In this document: positions 38,606-48,069 of the stretch, one piece after another
Position numbering within the stretch: position 1 is the first letter of the stretch
How the letters are laid out: each line of letters opens with the position of its first letter
Assembly: GCA_041394845.1 (NCBI GenBank)
Contig: JAWKHL010000009.1
Location: 1 to 64,000 of the forward strand
Origin: JAHCHG01 sp041394845
GTDB lineage: Bacteria; Acidobacteriota; Blastocatellia; Pyrinomonadales; Pyrinomonadaceae
Direction: 5' to 3'
DNA length: 64,000 bases
Program-made: the position numbers and the translations under genes
The notes under the pieces: model-generated
What the model was told of the DNA's origin: nothing
The model's input: the letters and a program-made list of their open reading frames with translations, nothing else
Database searches by the model: none

Positions 38606-39034
38606 TCATTCCGGAAAATCCTGTGTGTAATAAGCGACAACCGATTTTTTGGTAAAATACCACCAGTAAACTCCCAACCAAGCCAGCGCTTTACCGAGAT
38701 TAAACCATAAAGCTACGGATTCCCGGTAGGTGGCCTGATAAGAAATTTCCGTAATTATCCAAAATACCGCCCACAAGACATTCAGAGAAACGAAGACCAA
38801 AAGGGTGATCCTCCCGGCGTTATCCCCGAAATAGGACCAGACTGCCGCTCCCGCCGTAAAAGCGGCAAGAAACAACGAGATAAAAACTATCGTCAGCGGC
38901 ACATCCTCCTCGGCATTGCGGAACAATTCAAAATATTTAAGAAACTGAAAAACCCCGAGGCCCAAAAATATCAGGATCGTTAAAACATAGACGCCGATGG
39001 GTTTCGATATTCTCCTTTTCAATTCATCTTCCAT
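38606..39034 (-). CDS. Four-helix membrane protein of unknown function
   Basis: A 142-residue protein with four hydrophobic segments (IGVYVLTILIFLGLGVFQFL, VPLTIVFISLFLAAFTAGAA, ITLLVFVSLNVLWAVFWIIT and WFNLGKALAWLGVYWWYF). No catalytic motif is seen. It lies 9 bases upstream of kdsA on the same strand, so it is probably co-transcribed. Confidence 0.7.
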   Translation of the reverse strand: MEDELKRRISKPIGVYVLTILIFLGLGVFQFLKYFELFRNAEEDVPLTIVFISLFLAAFTAGAAVWSYFGDNAGRITLLVFVSLNVLWAVFWIITEISYQATYRESVALWFNLGKALAWLGVYWWYFTKKSVVAYYTQDFPE

Positions 39035-39104
39035 GACTGTCGAAATGGGCTTGGTTGTTACTGAATTTTATTCAGACTCAGATTAACACAGTTGAAAACG
39101 GCGC

Positions 39105-39173
39105 AAAAGTAAAAGGCAAAAGTTTCCGGTATTCAAACTTTTGCCTTTCGCCTTTTTTATTTTGCCTTTTTTT
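39105..39173. repeat. Inverted AAAAGGCAAAAG word array
   Basis: AAAAGGCAAAAGTTT on the left is mirrored by AAACTTTTGCC and further CGCCTTTT/TTTGCC words on the right. It can form a strong hairpin with a T-run just after the pyrG stop on the minus strand and may be its terminator. Confidence 0.7.
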
Positions 39174-40877
<1,704 letters not shown>

Positions 40878-40938
40878 TTCTCTTATTCCTTTTTTCCCTC
40901 TTCGGTTAATTCTAAATTTTTAATTCAAAATCCAACAT

Positions 40939-41223
40939 TCAAAATTCATCAATATCCAGATCCGAGTTCGCTTTCCCCTCACGCTTCTTCTTGTTGAACC
41001 TTCCCTCTTTCAACTGCATCTCGACCTCTTTCGATTTGGCCGCCTCCGGGTTGAGCATTTCGTTGAGAGCGTTCATGCTGGCGCTCAGCATCGAGGCGCT
41101 TTCGGCCGCATTGCGCTCAAACTCTTCGGCCGTCGTCCGGCGCGGTTTGGCCAGAATTTTGAGGCCGACGACGGCGCCGACGATCAAAAAAGCGAAAAAC
41201 AATAAACCGATCCAATCAGACAT
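40939..41223 (-). CDS. Small single-pass membrane protein
   Basis: A 94-residue protein with one N-terminal membrane segment (WIGLLFFAFLIVGAVVGLKIL) and a charged, helical cytosolic tail. Unrecognised. Its start overlaps the end of kdsB by 8 bases, so translation is coupled. Confidence 0.65.
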   Translation of the reverse strand: MSDWIGLLFFAFLIVGAVVGLKILAKPRRTTAEEFERNAAESASMLSASMNALNEMLNPEAAKSKEVEMQLKEGRFNKKKREGKANSDLDIDEF

Positions 41224-42052
41224 GTGATTTCAGATTTCGGATTTCGGATTTCGGATTTTCCAAAATCTTTTTAACCCGCTCGAAATCTTCGCGGGTGTCG
41301 ACGCCGATCGAAGTTTCGGCCACTTCGACGACCTTGATGCGGGCGCCGTTCTCCAATGCGCGAAGTTGTTCGAGCATCTCCGTTTTTTCCAAAGGTGTCG
41401 GATCAAATCCCGTGAATTTCAACAAAAACTCCCGCCGGTAAACGTACAAACCCGTGTGTTTGCGATAAAGCGCAAGCAGGCCTTTTTCCTCCCTGAGGGC
41501 TTTTTCCAGACTGCCGCGCGTTTTGACGGCATCGCGCGGGAAAGGGATCGGCGAGCGCGAGAAATAAAGCGCCAGACCGTTTTGGTCCGTAACGACCTTG
41601 ACGACATCCGGCGACAGAACATCTCCGATGTCTTCGATCGGCTCGCAGGTCGTCGTCATATCGACGGATCGGTCCCGCAAAATGGCCTCGACCGCTTTTT
41701 CGATCGTCATCGGCGGGATCAAAGGCTCGTCGCCCTGAACGTTGACGATGATCGCTCCGGCTGGCAGATCACGGGCCACTTCGGCGATCCGGTCGCTGCC
41801 CGAACGGTGATTCGGATCGGTCAGAACGGCCTCGTTCCCGCTTTCCCGAACGACCCGCAGAATTTTCTCGCTGTCGGTCGCAACAATCGCGCGGTCGATC
41901 TTCGCGGCTTTTTTGGTTTGTTCTAAAGTGTGTAAAATTAAAGGCTTGCCGGCGGCGGGCAAAAGCAATTTATCCGGCAGACGGGTCGATAAAAGACGCG
42001 CCGGAATGACGGCAATAACTTTTTGTCGGGGATTTTTTTCCGTGTTGCCCAC
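41216..42052 (-). CDS. kdsB: 3-deoxy-manno-octulosonate cytidylyltransferase
   Basis: A 278-residue enzyme that makes CMP-KDO from CTP and KDO. Motifs include AVIPARLLSTRLPDKLL, VATDSEKI, NVQGDEPLIPP, HTGLYVYRREFL and LEQLRALENGARI. The C-terminal residues after ERVKKILENP (KSEIRNLKSHV) are encoded by GAAATCC words of the intergenic repeat family, giving a tail slightly longer than usual. It heads the KDO gene run; the CPBP gene diverges from it 108 bases upstream. Confidence 0.94.
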   Translation of the reverse strand: MGNTEKNPRQKVIAVIPARLLSTRLPDKLLLPAAGKPLILHTLEQTKKAAKIDRAIVATDSEKILRVVRESGNEAVLTDPNHRSGSDRIAEVARDLPAGAIIVNVQGDEPLIPPMTIEKAVEAILRDRSVDMTTTCEPIEDIGDVLSPDVVKVVTDQNGLALYFSRSPIPFPRDAVKTRGSLEKALREEKGLLALYRKHTGLYVYRREFLLKFTGFDPTPLEKTEMLEQLRALENGARIKVVEVAETSIGVDTREDFERVKKILENPKSEIRNLKSHV

Positions 42053-42196
42053 GGGATTACAGATTAGCTTTTTTTCGCCGGAAATTCAAATCAAAATTTG
42101 GAAACAACTCTCCCCGGAGTTGCGTAAAAGCACTTATTCCCGTTAAATTCAACCTTTTATTTGGAACTTAAAAAAAATTTAGCTAAACTTTTCTTC

Positions 42197-43105
42197 GTGC
42201 AGGAACTTAATCAGGAAAACTACGAAAATACGCCCCGGATCTTTTCCGGAGAAACCGCAGAGAAAGAAACTCCGACCCCGAACAACCCGCCTTGGAACAG
42301 CATCATGGCGGTGGGTTTGTGGGTGGCCAGCGTCGTTTTTATTCTTATTTTGCCGTCTTTGTTTCTCCTTCCCTATCTGCTTCGCCAAAACATACCTCTG
42401 GCCAACAATCCCGAATTGGGCGAGTTGATCATGAGAAATCCGACCGCCATCGCCATCAGCCTCGGCGGAACGATGTTCGCTCACCTTCTGACCATCGTTT
42501 TGGCCTGGGCGATCATTACCAATTTCCGCAAATATTCTTTTACCGAAATGGTCGGCTGGAAACCGGGCGGGATCAAACTCTGGCTATTTTTGATCCTTGC
42601 CTTTTTCGGCATTCTGGCGCTGGCCTTCGCTCTGACCAATCTGCTCGGCGCGCATGACAACGAGATGACCAAGATCCTGAAAAGCTCCCGGACGGCCGTT
42701 TATCTGGTGGCGATCCTGGCCACATTCTCGGCACCTTTTGTCGAAGAGGTGGTTTATCGCGGGGTTTTGTATTCGGCTTTTCAGAGAACCTTTAACGTGC
42801 CGGTGGCGGTCATCGTCGTCACATTGCTTTTCGCCCTCGTCCATGTCCCGCAATACACGCCCGATTACGCGGCCATCATCTCGATCTGCACGCTCAGTCT
42901 TTTGCTGACATTGGTCCGGGCCAAGACCGACAGCCTTCTGCCCTGCATTCTATTTCATATGTTTTTCAACGGCTTTCAATCGGTTCTCCTGATCCTCGAA
43001 CCCTATCTGGCATTGCCGGACAGTCTGGAACAACTGCCCGAAAAGACGAGTTCGGCGATCGTCCATCTGATCCATTTGATTTCGGCGGTCAATCTTTATC
43101 TGTAA
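42197..43105 (+). CDS. CPBP-family intramembrane protease
   Basis: A membrane protein of about 302 residues of the CAAX-protease/bacteriocin-processing family. The motifs are EEVVYRGVLY (EExxxR), FALVHVPQY (FxxxH) and FHMFFNG (HxxxN), all in the C-terminal half, with about seven hydrophobic segments. The start is uncertain: a GTG at 42197 and a TTG at 42161 are both in frame and neither has a good ribosome site. Substrate unknown. A strong terminator follows. Confidence 0.85.
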   Translation: MQELNQENYENTPRIFSGETAEKETPTPNNPPWNSIMAVGLWVASVVFILILPSLFLLPYLLRQNIPLANNPELGELIMRNPTAIAISLGGTMFAHLLTIVLAWAIITNFRKYSFTEMVGWKPGGIKLWLFLILAFFGILALAFALTNLLGAHDNEMTKILKSSRTAVYLVAILATFSAPFVEEVVYRGVLYSAFQRTFNVPVAVIVVTLLFALVHVPQYTPDYAAIISICTLSLLLTLVRAKTDSLLPCILFHMFFNGFQSVLLILEPYLALPDSLEQLPEKTSSAIVHLIHLISAVNLYL

Positions 43106-43107
43106 AA

Positions 43108-43147
43108 AGAAAAGCCGGGACGCTTTCGAAAGCGTCCCGGCTTTTCT
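43108..43147. terminator. Bidirectional rho-independent terminator
   Basis: A perfect 40-base palindrome (arm AGAAAAGCCGGGACGCTTTC) between two convergent genes, with A-runs and T-runs on both sides. Confidence 0.88.
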
Positions 43148-43167
43148 CATTTTCCAAAGGTTAAAGT

Positions 43168-44343
43168 CTAGTTATCCCGCCCTCTGGTCCTCTGCATCGG
43201 AGGCGTTGTTGGTTGCCTTTGCCTCGAATCGCTGTTGGACGGCGGGCTCGGAACACCGCTCGGAAGGGTCCGGGTCGGGAAGGTATCGATGTTCGTCGGA
43301 TCCATCCGGCGGTTCGGAAAACGTTCGCGACTGTTATCCCTGTCAACGGTTTGGAAAGGCGGAACCGCCCTTCTGCCCGTATTGCCCGGATTCCTGCTGG
43401 TGTTGTTCGGCGGAGTCGTCGTGGCGTTCGGATTTCCCGTCGGGTAACGCGGCGGAGGCGGCTGGAAATAAATGTAGCGCGGGAGCCGGAACCACCAGAT
43501 GTCGCGTCCGTAGCGGAAACCGTAAGGCGAACTCCAGCCGTAACCGAACGGCAGGAAGCAGTAATAATCGTAATACGGATCAAGAATCCACAGTCCGAAT
43601 GAATCGTAAAAGTTCCAGCGGTTGGCGGCAAAACCGGTGATCAAGGTGTTTCTTAAACGCTGTCTTTCCAGCCGGTCGTTGATCTTATCGAGTTCCTTGG
43701 CCCGGTCGCGGCTCCACATCTCCAGATCGTCCTTTTCGCCGCGGTCGAACTTGGTCATCGCCACGTCGTCTCCGTCAACCGTAGCCGATCTGCCTTTCTT
43801 GATCTTGGCGTCCTCGTCATCGCCGACCAACGCCCGTCCCTTGCGGACTTCCATCTTGCCGGTTCCGTCTTCAAGCACATCGACCCGGTAAACGCCCGAC
43901 TTGACGACGTTGAAAGTGGCTTTCGGGGTGTTGATGGCAAAGGCGAAATCATTGCTGGTGATCACCTCGAACATGGCGCTTCCGCTGTGAAGTTTGATCT
44001 GCAGATTGTCCAGTGAGGTGTCGAGGAATTCGAAACTCGAATCGCCGCCGAGGCGGATGTACGATCCCGGATTGAGCAGAACCTCGACCTTTCCGTCCTC
44101 GGCCGTGCTGATCCTTTCCCCGATCTTAACCGTGTCTCCTTTGAGCAAATAACCGCTCCGCCCGACTTTGCGCGTTACGGTAACCCGCCCTTTAACAAAG
44201 TTTACGCCACCGGCCTCGGCCGAGATCACGAATTTGCTGGCGGCGGTTGAAGTCCTTGGCCCGTCCTGAGCAAAAACTGCCCCTGAGAGAAACAAAACGA
44301 ACATTGCCCCGATCGATAAAACAGTCAGCAGATTTCTTTTCAT
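43168..44343 (-). CDS. Secreted FecR-domain protein
   Basis: A 391-residue protein with a signal peptide (MKRNLLTVLSIGAMF up to VFAQ). A FecR-type domain occupies about residues 45-190 (KGDTVKIGERISTAEDGKVEV, LHSGSAMFEV, TPKATFNVVKSGVYRVDV). A helical Arg/Asp-rich region and an aromatic stretch (DPYYDYYCFLPFGYGW) follow, then a Pro/Asn/Thr-rich tail. No FecI-type sigma partner lies nearby, so it may be a structural or sensing surface protein rather than a sigma regulator (inference). Confidence 0.8.
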   Translation of the reverse strand: MKRNLLTVLSIGAMFVLFLSGAVFAQDGPRTSTAASKFVISAEAGGVNFVKGRVTVTRKVGRSGYLLKGDTVKIGERISTAEDGKVEVLLNPGSYIRLGGDSSFEFLDTSLDNLQIKLHSGSAMFEVITSNDFAFAINTPKATFNVVKSGVYRVDVLEDGTGKMEVRKGRALVGDDEDAKIKKGRSATVDGDDVAMTKFDRGEKDDLEMWSRDRAKELDKINDRLERQRLRNTLITGFAANRWNFYDSFGLWILDPYYDYYCFLPFGYGWSSPYGFRYGRDIWWFRLPRYIYFQPPPPRYPTGNPNATTTPPNNTSRNPGNTGRRAVPPFQTVDRDNSRERFPNRRMDPTNIDTFPTRTLPSGVPSPPSNSDSRQRQPTTPPMQRTRGRDN

Positions 44344-44553
44344 AAATTTTTACCTCTTTTTTGGAACGGATTTGCCTCAATCTTAATCCATTAAGAAGAA
44401 AATATCAATTTTTTTTTACCCGCCTTATAAGAGGAGAAAGCCGATCTCTGGAGTTGTTTTTAAAATAGGAACAACCTTTACCGGAGAAACGTAATCAAAG
44501 TGTTTGCCCGAACGAATTGACGGTCGGGCGAACGATAAACGAGGCAATTATTT

Positions 44554-44811
44554 ATGGCTACCTTCAAAGACCCCGTCAGATGTTTTGCTCCACTCGAAGT
44601 GATCGAGAGACTGCTCGAAATTCGCTCCGAACTGGGTTTTGCTGAGGTCATTTATCTGGACGGTTCGCGGGAGTTAGCCGAATTATTGGATGCCAACGGG
44701 TTTGATGTTTACGCTTTTTCGACCAAAAACGAAAAGATAAATTACGGACATTACCGCGCCCCGATCGTACCGGGCGGAGATAACGTCCACTGCTCGCTGA
44801 CAGCCCATTAA
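44554..44811 (+). CDS. Unrecognised 85-residue protein
   Basis: A short soluble protein with no signal peptide. It has mixed alpha/beta character (VIERLLEIRSELGFAEVIYL) and a His/Pro-rich end. It diverges from the FecR gene, is followed by a terminator, and shows no family I recognise. ACGAGG 11-12 bases before the ATG is a weak ribosome site. Confidence 0.5.
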   Translation: MATFKDPVRCFAPLEVIERLLEIRSELGFAEVIYLDGSRELAELLDANGFDVYAFSTKNEKINYGHYRAPIVPGGDNVHCSLTAH

Positions 44812-44842
44812 GAGTTTTTCACAATACACCCTGACAACTGAA

Positions 44843-44885
44843 AGGAACGCGGAAGGCCGGAGAAATTCCACCTTCCGCGTTTTCC
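44843..44885 (+). terminator. Rho-independent terminator
   Basis: AACGCGGAAGG pairs with CCTTCCGCGTT, followed by TTTT, 35 bases after the 85-residue ORF. Its presence supports that ORF being transcribed. Confidence 0.75.
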
Positions 44886-44993
44886 GATTTCGAATCATTT
44901 CGATTTCGGATTTTGGAATTCGGATTTCGGATTTTTTTCCTGTCTCTTGTTCCTCATCACTTATCTCTCACCGCTCACTGACCACTGCCAACT
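44881..44993. repeat. Dispersed repeat words (GGATTTT and CTCACCGCTCACTG)
   Basis: A single arm of GATTTCGGATTTTGG words (44886-44936) is followed by the CACCGCTCACTGACCACTGC word (44969-44988) seen also near 27.4 kb and 47.5 kb. Confidence 0.55.
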
Positions 44994-46299
44994 AAATCGC
45001 CTTGACGATAAACAGCGTGCCGTCGTCTTCGAGAAAATCCTGTCCGGCGAAATCGACCAGTCCCTGACGAATAAAATCGATCAGTTCCTTGGCCGGCAAA
45101 TGGATGCCTTTGAGGACCGTTTCGGCGAATCTTTCGCGGCCGAATTCCTCGCCGGCCTCATTGGTGGCTTCGGTGATCCCGTCGGTGTAAAGAACCATCG
45201 TCTGCCCGGTTTCGAACCTGATAAAATGCTGATGGTATTGCATATTGCGGAACATCCCCAATGGCAGATCGCCGTATTCGACGAAACGGTATTCGCCGTC
45301 CGGTTTGATCAAAAGGGGCGGATTATGGCCCGCATTGGAATAGACATAGGTTCGGTTGGTGGCGTCCAGAAATCCGTAGATGGCCGTGATGAACTGATGT
45401 TCCTCAACCGAATCCCAGAGCAGATTTCCGACCTTGGCCATGGCGATGTGCGGGGCGTAACCGATCTGGACTCCGGACCGGAGCGAGGCCCTCAAGAAAG
45501 CCATCAAAAGCGCGGCCGGAATTCCTTTGCCGACCGCATCGGCGACGATGATGCCGATCTGGTCTTCGAAGATCTTGACCCAATCGTAATAATCGCCGGA
45601 AACCTCCTCGGTCGGGAAAATATAAGCGCTGATGTCAAAGCCTTTGAGTTGCGGATCGTGATCTGGCAGAAGTTCGAGCTGGACCTCGCGGGCCACTTCC
45701 AACTGGGCCTGAAGGCGTTTTTTTTCGATCAACTGTTCGTGCAGTTGAACCTTTTCGATGATGATCGCCACCTGCGAAGCCAGCAGTTGAAGAATGGAAA
45801 GATCGTCTTCATTGTAAGAATCCAGTTCGTCCGATTCGAGATCGAAAACCCCGATCACCCTGTCGTTGGAAATGATCGGCGCCACCATCTCCGACCTGGT
45901 CCGCCTGCGCGCCGGGAAATAACGCTCGTCCTGACTGACATCCGGAGAGATCAGAGTCTTTCCCGTCTGCGCCACGTAGCCGATAAATCCCTCGCCGAGT
46001 TTGAGCTGCGGTTCGATCAGATCGAAACTTATCTGATAGCCGCGCAAGGCTCTCGATTTGAAGACATACTGGACGTCATCGGTTTCGGGATGAGCCTCGA
46101 TCAGATAGATCCCGGCCGCGTCGTAATGGATCAGGGAACCGAGCGTGTCCATCACCAGAGTCAGGACCTCCTCCAGATCGAGCGAACGGCTGATGGTCTT
46201 GGTAATATCGAGCAACATCCGCAGTTTATCGACCACCGAAAGGTTCGGGTCGGGCCGCGAAGAAGAATTCTGCTCGGTTGTTTTTTGTTGTTCGCTCAT
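44992..46299 (-). CDS. GAF-domain SpoIIE/RsbU-type Ser/Thr phosphatase
   Basis: A 435-residue cytosolic protein. A GAF domain spans about residues 30-195 (DLEEVLTLVMDTLGSLIHYDA), followed by a short coiled-coil linker and a PP2C-type SpoIIE domain from about 215. The metal-binding Asp residues are in EVSGDYYDW, IVADAVGKGIPAALLM and VLYTDGITEATN. Such phosphatases act on anti-anti-sigma factors in partner-switching pathways; no RsbV/RsbW-like gene is seen here. Confidence 0.9.
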   Translation of the reverse strand: MSEQQKTTEQNSSSRPDPNLSVVDKLRMLLDITKTISRSLDLEEVLTLVMDTLGSLIHYDAAGIYLIEAHPETDDVQYVFKSRALRGYQISFDLIEPQLKLGEGFIGYVAQTGKTLISPDVSQDERYFPARRRTRSEMVAPIISNDRVIGVFDLESDELDSYNEDDLSILQLLASQVAIIIEKVQLHEQLIEKKRLQAQLEVAREVQLELLPDHDPQLKGFDISAYIFPTEEVSGDYYDWVKIFEDQIGIIVADAVGKGIPAALLMAFLRASLRSGVQIGYAPHIAMAKVGNLLWDSVEEHQFITAIYGFLDATNRTYVYSNAGHNPPLLIKPDGEYRFVEYGDLPLGMFRNMQYHQHFIRFETGQTMVLYTDGITEATNEAGEEFGRERFAETVLKGIHLPAKELIDFIRQGLVDFAGQDFLEDDGTLFIVKAI

Positions 46300-46370
46300 T
46301 TAATTCAACCCGGTCGCTTTATTTGATTTTTCGGCTTTACCCGGTCGCCACCGCTCCCGGTTCCGGTTCA

Positions 46371-46404
46371 ATCCAAAATCCAAAATCCGAAATCCAAAAT
46401 CGAA
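46371..46404. repeat. Single arm of the AATCCAAAATCC repeat
   Basis: Three tandem AATCCAAAATCC-type words lie between the ImmA/IrrE-like gene end and the phosphatase gene. No complementary arm is close by. Confidence 0.5.
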
Positions 46405-47016
46405 TCATCCACTGACCAGTTTTTGGGAATAATCCCTCCACAAACGCGACACCTTGATCCGGTATTCGACCAGCTCGCGGCTGACGTTGAAATGCCGGGC
46501 TATTTCCCGCGAGGTCTTGCCCCGATCGACCATCCGGCGCAAAGCCGAAAACGGAACCAGGGCCGCCGCTCCGACCGAATAGGCCTCCTCTTCGATCTCC
46601 GGATGATAGTCGCGGGCGATCGCCTTTCCCTGTTTGTTGGTGTTTTTGATCGCCAGACGGCTCGGTTTATGGCCGAGAAAAACGTGGCAGATCTCCTCCA
46701 TCAAAGTCGCGTTCTGCCGGTTTTTCCCGTGGGTCGGATTCAGGATAATAAGTTTTTTTCCGTTGCGCAAAGTCTGCGAACAAGCCCCGCCCGACCATTT
46801 ATCGCGCCCGGTGCCGAGCAGATGTTCCTTTGTCTCTTCGCTCAGAAAAGGCTCGATCTGTTCGAAGGAAGCGACCAGCAGGTTGGCGTAATGAGCCAGA
46901 TCGAAGGGATTGAGCCGGTCTTCGTCGCTTTGCAAACCGGCGAATTCGCGCAGGCCGATGGCCTTGATCTCGTAATTTCTTCCTTTTTGCGTCGGGGGTA
47001 GATTTTCGGTGTCCAC
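46405..47016 (-). CDS. ImmA/IrrE-like protein with altered zinc motif
   Basis: A 203-residue protein. The region ATLMEEICHVFLGHKPSRL aligns with the HExxH helix of ImmA/IrrE metallopeptidases, but the first His is replaced by Glu (EEICH), while a second His and the following GH remain. A helix-turn-helix-like segment lies near the C-terminus (TSREIARHFNVSRELVEYRI). The family controls prophage or stress repressors by cleavage. Whether this protein cleaves anything is uncertain. Confidence 0.6.
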   Translation of the reverse strand: MDTENLPPTQKGRNYEIKAIGLREFAGLQSDEDRLNPFDLAHYANLLVASFEQIEPFLSEETKEHLLGTGRDKWSGGACSQTLRNGKKLIILNPTHGKNRQNATLMEEICHVFLGHKPSRLAIKNTNKQGKAIARDYHPEIEEEAYSVGAAALVPFSALRRMVDRGKTSREIARHFNVSRELVEYRIKVSRLWRDYSQKLVSG

Positions 47017-47148
47017 GGAATGTGATTATACAGTCTTTCGCGTAAATCTTTAACCTGCCGGTAAATCTCAAACTCATCGAACGGCCATTTTCGACAAAAT
47101 GACTCGTCCGACCGGAGATCTTGATAAAGGCTTATTCAGTGAGAAAAA

Positions 47149-47433
47149 TCAATCTTTGATCTCTTTGTCCGTGAAAAGATAGTCTTTCAATTCGTTGGAA
47201 AACGTTTCGTCCTTGCGCCTGATCCATTCCAGCGTCATCGCCGCGTGTTCCTTTTCCTCATCGCGGTTGTGGATCAGGATCTTCTTTAAGGCCTCGTCCT
47301 TGCAGACATCGACGCGCTGATTGTACCAGTCGATGGCCTCAAGTTCTTCCATCAGGGAGATGATCGCCCGGTGCATATCGCGGGTTTCTTCGGACAAATC
47401 CTCGTACGGTTCGTGATAACCTTCGTGGGCCAT
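47149..47433 (-). CDS. Encapsulated-ferritin-like (EncFtn) protein, free-standing
   Basis: A 94-residue two-helix protein very similar to the EncFtn family: GYHEPYEDLSEETRDMHRA, SLMEELEAIDWYNQRVD, HNRDEEKEHAAM and ELKDYLFTDKEI. The Glu, Trp and Glu/His residues that form the di-iron ferroxidase site between subunits are present. Family members form ring-like decamers and usually carry a C-terminal peptide that docks them into an encapsulin shell. Here the protein ends right after the ferritin-like core, and no encapsulin gene is in the window. It would oxidise Fe(II) (inference from the family). Confidence 0.8.
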   Translation of the reverse strand: MAHEGYHEPYEDLSEETRDMHRAIISLMEELEAIDWYNQRVDVCKDEALKKILIHNRDEEKEHAAMTLEWIRRKDETFSNELKDYLFTDKEIKD

Positions 47434-47527
47434 ATTTTTATTTAAAAGGGCTTATTATTGAACTCCGACCGGGTCGCCAACGCTTCCCGCCCAACCTCTG
47501 CTCACCGCTTACCGCTCACTGTGCTGA

Positions 47528-48049
47528 CTAGACTTCCTTGAACTCCGAATCGACGTCTTCCGAAGAAAGAGCGACGCGGTAGTTCTTCGACTGCTTCTGT
47601 TTGGTGATCAGCAGATCGTCCTTGGTCTTGAGCAGATCGGCGCGGTTGTAGACCGAGAGTTCGAAATTGTAACCGTGGGTGATGGCGTCCTTCGGACAGG
47701 CCTCGACGCAATAGCCGCAGAAGATACAGCGACCGTAGTCGATGTTGTAAACACGGGCGTAGCGTTCGTCGCGGCCGATCCGATCTTCGTAGGGACGCGG
47801 ATCATCTTCGGCCTCGATGTAGATGCAGTCCGATGGACAGGCGGCCGCGCAAAGATAACAGGCCACGCATTTTTCCTTCCCGCTCTCGTCCACGTGAAGA
47901 AGATGCTGTCCGCGATAACGGGGCTGAACCGTTACGGGCACATCCGGATATTGTACCGTCCATTTTTGTTTGGGAAGATACGAGATGGTCGTCTTCATTC
48001 CGAGCAAAACGGCCTTGGTTGACTTAATGACATCGCTGATTATTGACAT
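47528..48049 (-). CDS. nuoI: NADH-quinone oxidoreductase subunit I
   Basis: A 173-residue iron-sulfur subunit with two 4Fe-4S motifs, CVACYLCAAACP and CIFCGYCVEACP, that carry electrons along the peripheral arm of complex I. The N-terminus (SIISDVIKSTKAVLLGMKTT) and the length match NuoI. No other nuo gene is adjacent; neighbours are a zinc-ribbon protein upstream and the EncFtn-like protein downstream. Because it is separated from the rest of the complex, it may be the sole copy or a paralogue. Confidence 0.88.
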   Translation of the reverse strand: MSIISDVIKSTKAVLLGMKTTISYLPKQKWTVQYPDVPVTVQPRYRGQHLLHVDESGKEKCVACYLCAAACPSDCIYIEAEDDPRPYEDRIGRDERYARVYNIDYGRCIFCGYCVEACPKDAITHGYNFELSVYNRADLLKTKDDLLITKQKQSKNYRVALSSEDVDSEFKEV

Positions 48050-48069
48050 AAATTTTTTTTCGGTAAATT

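Noticed and set aside
44947..46326. 459-residue plus-strand ORF opposite the SpoIIE phosphatase
   Set aside because: It is a mirror of the high-G+C codons of the real gene on the other strand.
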